DNA of 64,000 nt from Hufsiella arboris (GTDB lineage: Bacteria; Bacteroidota; Bacteroidia; Sphingobacteriales; Sphingobacteriaceae): positions 1 to 64,000 of the forward strand of contig NZ_WVHT01000009.1 of NCBI RefSeq assembly GCF_009834875.1, written 5' to 3'. A program made the translations under genes and the position numbers. Shown here piece after piece: positions 17,098-25,362 of this stretch. The number at the start of each line of letters is the position of its first letter. Position 1 is the first letter of the stretch. The notes beneath the pieces were generated by a model. That model saw only the letters and a program-made list of their open reading frames with translations, was not told the origin of the DNA and ran no database searches.

Positions 17098-18156
17098 ATG
17101 AAAACTACATTAAAATTTTTAGCAGCGCTATTATTAATAAGCAATATTTCTTTTGGACAAACCCTCTTCAATAAGATTGATTCAATCGTAAAGGATAATT
17201 ATAAAAAAAATCCTGAGGTAGGTATTAGCGTTGGTTTTATCAACGATAATCAAGAATACTATACAGCATACGGCAAGTTGAATAAAGAAAGTTCAATTAA
17301 CATTGACAAAAATTCCCTGTTTGAAATCGCTTCGATCACTAAAATTTTAACTTCTAATCTGATTGCGCAAGCGGTTATTGAGAATAAACTAAAGTTGAAT
17401 GATTATATAGATGATTACCTTCCAAAAGAGTATGTCTTACATAAAAATCTTAAAAACAAAATAAGAATATCAGATCTGGCATCTCATCAATCCGGCTTAC
17501 CTGATTTAGATTTTGGGAAGCTGATAGAGTTAAATCCACAACAACCAGTAAGCAGTGTAACTGAAAAAACATTAACTGCTATCATTAACAATTGTAGCGA
17601 ACTAATTGACTATGGCAAGTATCGTTATTCTACCATTGGCTATACATTACTCGGACAAATATTGGAAAAGGTGTATGGTAAGAGTTATGATGAAATTATC
17701 GGAGGTAAAATCATAAGGCCGTTAAAGATGAGAAATACATTAACTAAAAATTTTAATGTAAAAAACAGGACAACCGGTTACAATCCTAATGGTGGTATCC
17801 AGGAATTCTTTACATGGAATATTACAGCATCTGCCGGACTGGTAAAATCTGATGCTTCTGATATGGTTACGTTTCTAAAAGCGGTGCTGAATAAAGAGAC
17901 TACAATAGGTAAAGCAGCTATGATCACCGAAAAAATCTTTTACAAAGATGAAAAGAGAGAAATGGGTTTAGGAACAAACATCATAACGGATGATAAAAAT
18001 ACCCTTTATTCAAAATCGGGTGATTCCATGGGACAATCTTCGATTATATGTTATAACAGGACTAAAAATTGGGGCATTATTATACTTCTGAACCAAAGGA
18101 ACTCAAAAATGAGGCAAAACCTGTTGAATGAAATTTATGAAACAGTCTTGAAATAA
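17098..18156 (+). CDS. Exported serine hydrolase of the beta-lactamase/PBP4 fold
   Basis: The 352-residue protein has a signal peptide ending at SFGQ. The class C beta-lactamase-like motifs are S79-I-T-K82 (SxxK) in FEIASITKILTSNL, Tyr177-Ser-Thr179 (YxN position, with Thr instead of Asn) and a late KSGDSMG in place of KTG/HTG. Typical family members are esterases or D-aminopeptidases rather than resistance enzymes, and the changed third residue of YxN argues against classical beta-lactamase activity. The substrate is unknown. It is AT-rich, is probably controlled by the upstream AraC protein, and is followed by a strong terminator. Confidence 0.85.
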   Translation: MKTTLKFLAALLLISNISFGQTLFNKIDSIVKDNYKKNPEVGISVGFINDNQEYYTAYGKLNKESSINIDKNSLFEIASITKILTSNLIAQAVIENKLKLNDYIDDYLPKEYVLHKNLKNKIRISDLASHQSGLPDLDFGKLIELNPQQPVSSVTEKTLTAIINNCSELIDYGKYRYSTIGYTLLGQILEKVYGKSYDEIIGGKIIRPLKMRNTLTKNFNVKNRTTGYNPNGGIQEFFTWNITASAGLVKSDASDMVTFLKAVLNKETTIGKAAMITEKIFYKDEKREMGLGTNIITDDKNTLYSKSGDSMGQSSIICYNRTKNWGIIILLNQRNSKMRQNLLNEIYETVLK

Positions 18157-18196
18157 ATACAGGCACGTGCGCCAGGTGTGAGATAACTATAACCCC

Positions 18197-18224
18197 ACGG
18201 TCAACCATTCGGTTGACCGTTTTT
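18197..18224 (+). terminator. Intrinsic terminator of the serine hydrolase gene
   Basis: ACGGTCAACC and GGTTGACCGT form a perfect 10-bp stem with an ATTC loop, followed by TTTTT. It lies 40 bases after the serine hydrolase stop. Confidence 0.87.
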
Positions 18225-18308
18225 ACAAGGCAAGTTTACATTGAAATCATACGGTAAAGTCATCAGTATTTAAAACAGCTGTTCGGCCCCGATTCGCAAG
18301 GTGTGGCT

Positions 18309-18743
18309 TCAACTATTGGTTGGTTCCAATTGCATGAACATCCATCGCTGTCCTTCGAGATCGGCAGCGCGATAACGTTTACCGGGACCGCCGGTTTCTA
18401 TAACCGACAGGATTTCCGCGCCGCCAGCTTTTGCGTTGGCGAAGTGTACCTCAATATCGTCGACATACACCAACACCCCATTTATGACATAAGATACATT
18501 TAACCACTTGTCGGCTTGCCGGCAAACTTTTCGGTGATGATTTGGGCCAAGATAATCTGGTGAAGGTTCAGACAGCATGACGAGATTTCCCCCTATACTG
18601 ATTTCACCATGTGACAGCCTGCCGTTATCGCCCAGCCAGCGGGTCACCTCCTTAAAGCCAAAAACCTTACATAACCACTCCAATGCTTTTACGCCATCTT
18701 CGTAAGCCAGCATCGGCACAATCCGTTGAGTTTGATCTGTCAT
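18309..18743 (-). CDS. VOC-superfamily (glyoxalase/PhnB-like) protein
   Basis: The 144-residue protein begins TQRIVPMLAYEDGVKALEWL, has HGEISIGGNLVMLSEP, GVLVYVDDIEVHFANAKAGG and a terminal GKRYRAADLEGQRWMFMQ. This is the VOC betaalphabetabetabeta pattern of PhnB/bleomycin-resistance-like proteins. The putative metal-site residues (His, Glu) are present but the substrate cannot be told. Cytoplasmic; it stands alone. Confidence 0.85.
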   Translation of the reverse strand: MTDQTQRIVPMLAYEDGVKALEWLCKVFGFKEVTRWLGDNGRLSHGEISIGGNLVMLSEPSPDYLGPNHHRKVCRQADKWLNVSYVINGVLVYVDDIEVHFANAKAGGAEILSVIETGGPGKRYRAADLEGQRWMFMQLEPTNS

Positions 18744-18810
18744 ATCATTTACACTAAATGGATAACAATTACAAATGTAATCAGGATTGCAATCGCTCGA
18801 TACAGGCGTA

Positions 18811-20859
18811 TTATCGCTCAGCTATCCATACCTGGTAAGGCGAGCCTGGCTCCCGGTTGCCAAGGGAGTAAAACGGTATAGCTTTAAAGTCTATTGCTTT
18901 TCCATTTGCGTCGACCGCTTTACCCGTTATTACGTTCACGCCGTTTAGCAAGCCTTTCTCATAGCTAATTTGCATGGGGCTATTGGCGCTCAGCGTCATT
19001 TGTTTCAGTTCAGGATTATCTATTGATTCAAAACTATATACCACCGGGCCGGATGCAATAGCTACCTTGCCTTTAACACTTTCCACGGCCGCATTAGCCG
19101 TTATTAGCCGCGGACTCATCGGCAAGGAGACATTAATCACGTCGCCCTTTTTCCATGTCCTGTTAATTGACAGGTAGCCATTTACCGGGTTGGCAGTTAT
19201 CGGGTTGCCGTTAACATTAACTGTGGCTTTTTGGCTTAAGTTAGAGTTATATAAGTCGTCTGGATTTTCTTTGCCCTGAGCCCAGCCCGGAATGCGGACA
19301 TTTATGGTAAACGATTTGACAACTGTTGGGTTAACCTCAATTTGAACGTCGCCCTTCCACGGGTAACCGGTAGTTTGCCGTAAGGAGATATCATTTCCTG
19401 ATAAACTTATATTGGCTTCGCTGCCTATGAAAAGATTAACATATAAACCAGCGTTATCCGACGCATAAATGTATTGAGGCAAAACGCCGATCATTTTAAG
19501 TATCATAGGAGGACAGCAAGGACAATCGTGCCACTGCCAGCGCTTGTTGCCGTTTCCGATAAGCGGGTTCTCATAAAAAAATTGATTGCCGCTTAACGAT
19601 ACACCGGAAAGTAAGTTGTTATAGGCTACACGCTCAAACTCGTCAATATACTTACCGTTTGCTTCCAGCTCATTTAAACGGGCGCTGAAAAAACCGGCGC
19701 CGATAGATGCACAGGTTTCGCCGTACGCCGATTCAGGCAGAAAGTAATCCGGGCCAAATTTTTCTTCCTCATGTACGGCACCCTCGCCACCGGTAATAAA
19801 AAGCTTTTTCCCTATCATGTTATCCCAAAGCCGGTCGGCTGTTTGAACATACCGCGGATCTTTACTTTCAAGCGCCGCCGTAGTTATGCCGGTAGCAAGT
19901 AAGGTTGCCCGTACCGCATGGCCTTCAATAGTCTTCTGCTCAAAAACAGATTTATCATCCTGGTCATAGGCTCCAAAACTTTCCCGCTTATGGTTGCCAT
20001 CCTTATCTCCATGGTTGCCACGATATTCAATCCAGAATTTAGCAAGATCAAGATAGGCTTGTTCGTTAACCGGGACGGTCATTTTTGTCTTTAAAGAAGG
20101 ATTGTCTTTAAACAGCCAATAGAGTTTTATCACGGCCTCTTCAGGGCCGCCATGCCCGGGGATAATATTCTTTTTGGGATAAGGTCCCATTTCCCGGGTC
20201 ATGTAATTGCCTATTCTTACGCCAGCATCTAATAATTTCATTTTGCCGGTAGCCTTATAATAATGTACGCCGGCTTCCACGAGCATTCCTGCATTATAAC
20301 AATCGTGCTGCCAGTTGTCGCTGCCGCCATTCGTACCCCAGCGCATATTTGGGCGCATAAGGGTCGTATAAGTGTTGATATACCCGTCAGGGTCGGCCGC
20401 CTGTGCAGCCGCAATACGATCGATATATCCATCGATTTTGACTTCTAACGCTTTATCCGGATATTCTTCAAGCAGGTCAGAAGCTCCCCTGATTGTTTCG
20501 TAAACTAAGCCATCATACCAGGGCGGGCCATCGTGAGTTTTAATGTCCTTTTTTCCTTGCGCTACCAGGTCAAAGTTTAAGAAGGCATTTCTTGTTCTGC
20601 CCAACTTTTCTTTTTCAGCAATGATATCCGGCCGGTCGGGTTCATATTTACCTTCCAGCTTGTCAAAAACGTCGTAAACGGTTTTGGAAGTCCAAACGGT
20701 AAGCTTCGGACTCCAGAATTTATCATCGATCCTTACCTGCGAAAAATTTAATGGAGTGATAATATGTGTTTCCGCGGAGGTTTGTGCCATGGCCTTAACA
20801 GAGATTAAAGCAAGCTGCCCCAGCAACAAAACAGCACGACGTCTTTTAGAAATTGCCAT
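18811..20859 (-). CDS. Glycoside hydrolase family 127 (beta-L-arabinofuranosidase-like)
   Basis: The 682-residue protein has a signal peptide (cleaved after KAMA-Q) and the whole GH127/DUF1680 architecture: VRIDDKFWSPKL, GPPWYDGLVYETIRGASDLL, then an (alpha/alpha)6 barrel, ITGGEGAVHEEEKFGPDYFL, SAYGETCASIGAGFF and WHDCPCCPPM, then a beta-sandwich C terminus. The ETC and paired-Cys motifs are the zinc/cysteine centre; in characterised members one of the paired cysteines is the nucleophile. It probably releases L-arabinofuranose from plant glycans in the periplasm. No SusCD pair is adjacent. A 22-base palindrome 136 bases upstream may control it. Confidence 0.92.
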   Translation of the reverse strand: MAISKRRRAVLLLGQLALISVKAMAQTSAETHIITPLNFSQVRIDDKFWSPKLTVWTSKTVYDVFDKLEGKYEPDRPDIIAEKEKLGRTRNAFLNFDLVAQGKKDIKTHDGPPWYDGLVYETIRGASDLLEEYPDKALEVKIDGYIDRIAAAQAADPDGYINTYTTLMRPNMRWGTNGGSDNWQHDCYNAGMLVEAGVHYYKATGKMKLLDAGVRIGNYMTREMGPYPKKNIIPGHGGPEEAVIKLYWLFKDNPSLKTKMTVPVNEQAYLDLAKFWIEYRGNHGDKDGNHKRESFGAYDQDDKSVFEQKTIEGHAVRATLLATGITTAALESKDPRYVQTADRLWDNMIGKKLFITGGEGAVHEEEKFGPDYFLPESAYGETCASIGAGFFSARLNELEANGKYIDEFERVAYNNLLSGVSLSGNQFFYENPLIGNGNKRWQWHDCPCCPPMILKMIGVLPQYIYASDNAGLYVNLFIGSEANISLSGNDISLRQTTGYPWKGDVQIEVNPTVVKSFTINVRIPGWAQGKENPDDLYNSNLSQKATVNVNGNPITANPVNGYLSINRTWKKGDVINVSLPMSPRLITANAAVESVKGKVAIASGPVVYSFESIDNPELKQMTLSANSPMQISYEKGLLNGVNVITGKAVDANGKAIDFKAIPFYSLGNREPGSPYQVWIAER

Positions 20860-20994
20860 TGAATAAAAGATGATTTAGAATTGGTTCGATGATTTTGCAA
20901 AACTTACTAACTGCGGCTTGCTATTCACGATTTGCCGGGTTAATAAAAGCTTTACGCCAATTAAGGGAAATGGTATTAAAAATCAAAGAACAAT

Positions 20995-21016
20995 CGTTCG
21001 TTTATCGTAACGAACG
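20995..21016. promoter_or_regulatory. Palindrome upstream of the GH127 gene
   Basis: CGTTCG (20995-21000) and CGAACG (21011-21016) are perfect inverted arms around a 10-base spacer (TTTATCGTAA) that is itself partly symmetric. It lies in the 258-base spacer between the GH127 and OmpA genes, 136 bases before the GH127 start. It could be an operator; the regulator is unknown. Confidence 0.4.
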
Positions 21017-21117
21017 GGTGCGGCATGTAAAGTATAGAAACAAGTAGTCCGGCAGATTCTTAATAAGATGCCGGACTACCTTGCGCTGACGATAATAAGA
21101 GTCTGTCTAAATTATTC

Positions 21118-21654
21118 TTAGTTCTGCTTTTTGATCTCCACGCGCCTGTTCTTCATACGGCCCGCTTCAGACGTATTATCCGCTACCGGCTTACTCTCAC
21201 CAAAGCCTTTAACCAGTAAACGATCTGCAGCAATACCGCTGTTCACCAGGAACGTTTTCACTGAATTCGCCCGCTGCGTAGAAAGCGACATGTTATGTTC
21301 GTCGTTTCCTTCGGCAGATGAATGCCCTGCCAGCAAAAACGATACGCTCTCGTCTTTTTTCATTTCCGCGGAGGCTTTTTCCAGTATAGGATAAGAATCA
21401 GTTTTCAATACACCCGAATCATATTCAAACTGAATATTGCTGAAGTTATAGTCGGGTGGTGCAGGCGTCGTCGCCTGTTCTGCCGGTTCAGACTTAACCG
21501 TTTCGGTAGCTTCCTGTGCCGGCGGCGCAGACGGAGCTGCCGCGGCGGGCGGAGGTGTAGGTTTTGCAAGTTCTTTTTTTGCCTTACATGCTGGTAACAT
21601 CCATACAGATACCACGGTAAGAGCCGTGAGAGAAGTTAACTTAATAAAATTCAT
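21118..21654 (-). CDS. OmpA-family peptidoglycan-binding lipoprotein
   Basis: The 178-residue protein has a lipoprotein signal (TVVSVWMLPAC, Cys at residue 23), a Pro/Ala/Glu-rich linker (about 30-68) and a C-terminal OmpA domain. That domain keeps FSNIQFEYDSGVLK, LAGHSSAEGNDEHNMSLSTQRA, VKTFLVNSGI, LLVKGFGESKPVADN and the NRRVEI ending. The conserved Asp and Arg bind diaminopimelate of peptidoglycan in this family. It probably tethers the outer membrane to the wall. Confidence 0.93.
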   Translation of the reverse strand: MNFIKLTSLTALTVVSVWMLPACKAKKELAKPTPPPAAAAPSAPPAQEATETVKSEPAEQATTPAPPDYNFSNIQFEYDSGVLKTDSYPILEKASAEMKKDESVSFLLAGHSSAEGNDEHNMSLSTQRANSVKTFLVNSGIAADRLLVKGFGESKPVADNTSEAGRMKNRRVEIKKQN

Positions 21655-21895
21655 AATGCACTAAACGGATTAGGGTTAAAGGTTATTGCTTTTCCGGGCT
21701 TCGCTCATAACGCTGTTGCCAGGTTGCGGTCGTAAATGTATAGTAAAAATGTTTGTTCTCCAGCGCGGCAGAGTGGAATAGACGTTTTACTGGTCTTAAA
21801 AATCAGCGTGTAGGTTTAATAGTATTGCAATCGCTGGTCTTGGGGTATCCGGATTGTTCTGAACGAATGCGTTTGGCACAAACGTGGCCAATGAC
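21655..21895. other. Spacer with a REP-like fragment
   Basis: The only recognisable feature is the fragment TTTTCCGGGCTTCGCTC near 21689-21706, matching the ends of the REP-like palindrome at 10.45 kb. No gene is supported. Confidence 0.4.
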
Positions 21896-22348
21896 TCAGG
21901 ATTGCTCATCCTTTTCATTTCCGATAAACAACCTGATCAGGTGATAGGAAGGCGATAGCAGATCCCAAAAAATGCGATTGCTGTCAATTTCCCGTTCACC
22001 GCAGTCGATCACACCGGTGCGGTTAACAACGAAATTCGCAATCTTATTAACCAGTTCAATGTCGGATAAGTTCCGCTGAACAAACAGTGTAAATTCCTCC
22101 GCGTACATATGGCCCCAAAGCTCTACAGCAAAGGATTGGTAAGAAATATCCAGGTCGCGGCCGAAGTATTTATTGTAATCCGCCTGGATATATTCATATA
22201 GCATTTCGGTATGTCCGGCCATATTATGTTCGATGACATGGTGAAGGCTTGCGTTGCTTAAAATGTGAACAAGCCGCTCTTCGAATTCGACTTGCACGGA
22301 TAAGTCATTGAACAAATAAGTTTTTAAGGTTTTGATTTTTTCGGGCAT
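21896..22348 (-). CDS. Uncharacterised 150-residue protein
   Basis: It is a soluble, acidic, helix-rich protein (LFNDLSVQVEFEERLVHILS, SFAVELWGHMYAEEFTLF, LVNKIANFVVNRTGVIDCGE) without signal peptide or recognisable family. It is divergent from the DUF6624 gene, sharing a 69-base intergenic region. Codon pattern and an ATG start support a real gene. Confidence 0.65.
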   Translation of the reverse strand: MPEKIKTLKTYLFNDLSVQVEFEERLVHILSNASLHHVIEHNMAGHTEMLYEYIQADYNKYFGRDLDISYQSFAVELWGHMYAEEFTLFVQRNLSDIELVNKIANFVVNRTGVIDCGEREIDSNRIFWDLLSPSYHLIRLFIGNEKDEQS

Positions 22349-22417
22349 GCTGAAATAAGTACTTTGTAAGAGTATTGTTTGAACGAAATGTTACGATCCA
22401 TAATTATCTTTAATCCC

Positions 22418-23104
22418 ATGAGAAAACTCATACTTCTTTTGATGTCGTTCGCTTTTCTTCATTCAAACGCGCAAACAACATTTAATCAAAAGCTGCAAAA
22501 GGAACTTGACAGCATTTTGGTTGCCGATCAAAAATATCGCGAAGTCCTGAGCAATACGACTTCAGCCATGTCCGATTCTCTGGCCTCCGTTTACCATCAA
22601 AGCAAAACAAATATCAATTATTACATCTGGACGCTGCAAACGAAAATTGATTCGGCTAATATTATCCGCATAAAACAGATCATTGATCAGCACGGCTATC
22701 CCGGAAAATCACTTGTAGGAACACCCGCAAATGAAGCGGCATTTTATGTTATCCAGCACTCTTTGGTGATTGATACCTATCTTCCAATAGTAAAAAAAGC
22801 AGCAGAGGCAGATGAATTGCCATTCCGGCTTTACGCGATGATGCTTGACCGGTCGTTAATGGAACATAACCAGGAACAAATTTACGGTACACAAGCCTCG
22901 GGATTTATGGCGACTAACAACGAAACGGGCAAGAAACAATGGACGGTGGTAATTTGGCCCATTAAAGATGCAAAGCTGGTTAATCAACGGCGTAAACAAG
23001 CTGGTTTCGACCAAACTGTTGAGGAAAATGCTAAACGACTCGGCGTAGATTATAAGGTACTCACTTTGCAGGACGTTAAAAAACTAAAAACGGAGATTAA
23101 ATAA
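22418..23104 (+). CDS. Exported DUF6624-type protein
   Basis: ATG 22418 gives 228 residues with a signal peptide (MRKLILLLMSFAFLHSNAQ); a TTG 13 codons earlier is less likely. The body has the pattern IIDQHGYPGKSLVGTPANEA followed by AFYVIQHS, LYAMMLDRSLMEHNQEQIYG and WPIKDAKLVNQRRKQAGF, which I recognise as the DUF6624 pattern (HGxP, VG..A..A..xxQH, DR....GxxQxYGTQ). Function is unknown. Probably periplasmic. Confidence 0.75.
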   Translation: MRKLILLLMSFAFLHSNAQTTFNQKLQKELDSILVADQKYREVLSNTTSAMSDSLASVYHQSKTNINYYIWTLQTKIDSANIIRIKQIIDQHGYPGKSLVGTPANEAAFYVIQHSLVIDTYLPIVKKAAEADELPFRLYAMMLDRSLMEHNQEQIYGTQASGFMATNNETGKKQWTVVIWPIKDAKLVNQRRKQAGFDQTVEENAKRLGVDYKVLTLQDVKKLKTEIK

Positions 23105-23161
23105 TTCACATCGCCAATGGAAATTTAAGCAAATACAATTCCGCGACGATACCTGAATCGG

Positions 23162-23776
23162 CTATATCCTTAAAGTAAACTGCGCCAAACCATCAAGTTC
23201 TGCCGGATGATGTGTAACGATCAGGCAAGTCGTTTTGATTTCCTGTAGTAATTGCTTTAAATCCGCAATGAGCGCTATTCTCAGCTCCTCATCCAGTGCT
23301 GAAAACGGTTCATCCATCAGCAAAACACCGGGTTCTGTTGCCAGCGCCCTCAATATTGCCAGGCGCTGCTGCTGCCCGCCCGATAGATGCGCCGGTCTGT
23401 GATTGACGAATGACTGCATATTTCCTGTCGCGAGCAGCTTATGTATAAGTGGTTTATTTTGCGAAGCATAAGTCAGATGTTCCATCACGGTCATGTTCGG
23501 AAAAAGCGCATAATCCTGGAAAACGAAACCTGCACGGCGCTTTTGCGGGGACAGGTTAATCTTCTGCTTACTGTCAAACCATGTTTTTTCACCAACTGTA
23601 ATCGTTCCTGAATCAGGTTTAATGAGTCCTGCAATCAATTTAAGGAATGTTGTTTTCCCCGAACCAGACGGGCCGGTAATTCGCGTGATGCTTAAATCAG
23701 CAAATGAATGTGAAACGACCAGATCACGGTTGCCATCATACGTTTTAATTTTCCTGGAAATATCAACTTTTATCAT
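23162..23776 (-). CDS. modC: Molybdate ABC transporter ATP-binding protein
   Basis: The 204-residue ATPase has Walker A GPSGSGKTT, Q-loop QDYALFPNMTV, signature LSGGQQQR, Walker B GVLLMDEPFSALD and an H-loop VTHHPAE. It lacks the C-terminal molybdate-binding (MOP) domain of long ModC proteins, so it is a short form. Its ATG overlaps the stop of the permease gene by 4 bases (ATGA), so it is translationally coupled as third gene of modABC. Transport substrate is inferred from ModA and ModB. Confidence 0.88.
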   Translation of the reverse strand: MIKVDISRKIKTYDGNRDLVVSHSFADLSITRITGPSGSGKTTFLKLIAGLIKPDSGTITVGEKTWFDSKQKINLSPQKRRAGFVFQDYALFPNMTVMEHLTYASQNKPLIHKLLATGNMQSFVNHRPAHLSGGQQQRLAILRALATEPGVLLMDEPFSALDEELRIALIADLKQLLQEIKTTCLIVTHHPAELDGLAQFTLRI

Positions 23777-24444
23777 TCAAGAGGACTTTTAACGGAAACT
23801 TTGTTTAGAATGAAAACTGAGACAACGATTACGAATGTAAGCGCAAACAAAAAAAGCGAATAAATATTTGCTAAAGGGTAATTCATTTGTTCAACTGCAT
23901 CATACACGGCAATAGAAGCCACCCTGGTAACTCCAGGAATATTACCTCCAATCATTAATACGACGCCAAATTCGCCGATCGTATGGGCAAATGTCAAAAC
24001 AATAGCGGTTAAAACCGACGAGCGGATGTTTGGCATCAGGACGTAAAAAAATGTTTGAACCTCAGACTTTCCCATGGTGAATGACGCCTGCTTTAGAGAA
24101 ACCGGCAAATGGTTAAGAGCTGACCGAACCGGCCCGATCATAAAAGGTAAACTGTAAATAACTGATGCCAGCACCAGTCCTTCAAATGAAAATACAAATT
24201 GAATATTCAGCGCTTCCTGGAGCCATTTCCCAAAGCTGTTTTGAGGACTAAACGCAAGCAACAGGTAAAAACCGAGCACCGAAGGTGGCAGGACCAGCGG
24301 CATAGTTATTATCGCCTCAATAAAAAGTTTAGGAATCGACCGGCTTTTAGAAAGCCAGTAAGCAATCGGCAAACCAATTATTAACAGGATAATCGTGGTG
24401 ATCAGAGCCAATTTTACGGTGAGCCAAAGGGGACCAAGTTCCAT
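23773..24444 (-). CDS. modB: Molybdate ABC transporter permease
   Basis: ATG 24444 gives 223 residues (MELGPLWLTVKLALITTIIL); longer upstream starts overlap modA. Five or six membrane helices and the permease EAA-type loop (ASFTMGKSEVQTFFYVLMPN) are visible, with PLVLPPSVLGFYLL and FAHTIGEFGVVLMIGGNIPG, both characteristic of ModB. It sits 19 bases after modA and overlaps modC. Confidence 0.92.
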   Translation of the reverse strand: MELGPLWLTVKLALITTIILLIIGLPIAYWLSKSRSIPKLFIEAIITMPLVLPPSVLGFYLLLAFSPQNSFGKWLQEALNIQFVFSFEGLVLASVIYSLPFMIGPVRSALNHLPVSLKQASFTMGKSEVQTFFYVLMPNIRSSVLTAIVLTFAHTIGEFGVVLMIGGNIPGVTRVASIAVYDAVEQMNYPLANIYSLFLFALTFVIVVSVFILNKVSVKSPLE

Positions 24445-24463
24445 CTGGTAATTATAAAAAAAA

Positions 24464-25228
24464 TCAGATACGATAGCCGTAACGTTTAAACAAGGCCTTT
24501 GCATCAGCGCTGAATAAATAGTCATAAAAACGTTTGGCATGCAGGTCACTTCGTTTCTGTGAGCTTTTCAGTATAATCGCTCCCTGAATTATTTCGCTGT
24601 ATGATGCCGGGTCAATTTTAAACCAATTCAACTTTTTGTCCTTCAGCTCATAAACCAGTGCCTCTGTCGTAAATCCTAGCTGAACCGTCTGAGTTGTAAT
24701 ATAGGTGTTAACCTGCGAAATGCTTTCTCCAAACACAAGCTTTCTTTTTGCCTGCGGAAATAACTTGTAGTAAGTTAACGCCTGTTCGGCAGCTTTACCA
24801 TACGGCGCCAGTTGAGCATTTGCAATGGCAATTTTCGAAATTTTATCCGAAACCAGTAACTGCTTCCAATTGTTCTCAGTTAGCGTTTCACTCATACTAC
24901 AAACTATTAAGCTGCCGGAAGCGTATCGTTCTGGCTCAGAAAGTCCAAATCCATCCTTATACAGCTTTTGAGGATTTTCCATATCTGCCGACAAAAAAAT
25001 ATCAAACGGCGCCCCATTTTCAATTTGCGCCCTTAGTTTACCAGATGATCCAACGATCAGTTGAATATCAATTCCGCTTTTCTTTTTAAAATCCTTTTGC
25101 AATTCTTTCATTACGAACTGCGCATTTGCAGCAACGGCCACCTTTACAGGCTGCGCGGCAACCGTACTGCTAAAAAAAACTGCGATTAAAATATAAAAGA
25201 GATACTTTGAAGCTGCGTGAAAAATCAT
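24464..25228 (-). CDS. modA: Molybdate-binding periplasmic protein
   Basis: ATG 25228 gives 254 residues with a signal peptide ending at VAAQ. ModA motifs: VKVAVAANAQFVMKEL, VGSSGKLRAQIENGAPFDIF with LSADMENP, AIANAQLAPYG, and GFTTEALVYE. The Ser of GSSGK and the AD/AP segments bind the oxyanion. The three mod genes form one unit. Neither a modE-like regulator nor a recognisable molybdenum-cofactor riboswitch is seen in the 115-base upstream spacer. Confidence 0.92.
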   Translation of the reverse strand: MIFHAASKYLFYILIAVFFSSTVAAQPVKVAVAANAQFVMKELQKDFKKKSGIDIQLIVGSSGKLRAQIENGAPFDIFLSADMENPQKLYKDGFGLSEPERYASGSLIVCSMSETLTENNWKQLLVSDKISKIAIANAQLAPYGKAAEQALTYYKLFPQAKRKLVFGESISQVNTYITTQTVQLGFTTEALVYELKDKKLNWFKIDPASYSEIIQGAIILKSSQKRSDLHAKRFYDYLFSADAKALFKRYGYRI

Positions 25229-25362
25229 TGTTTTTACTCTTTGGCCGGTTATCTGTTGCATTACGCAGAAATAAAGCAAAGTGACCAGAATTGTTTCATT
25301 GCGCAGTTCGATTTGTTAAAATAAAAGAACAATTTAAAATTTGAATGAGTAGCTGCAACTCG

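Noticed and set aside
23162-25228. Molybdenum-cofactor riboswitch or ModE box upstream of modA
   Set aside because: The 115-base spacer shows no convincing paired structure or palindrome of that type.
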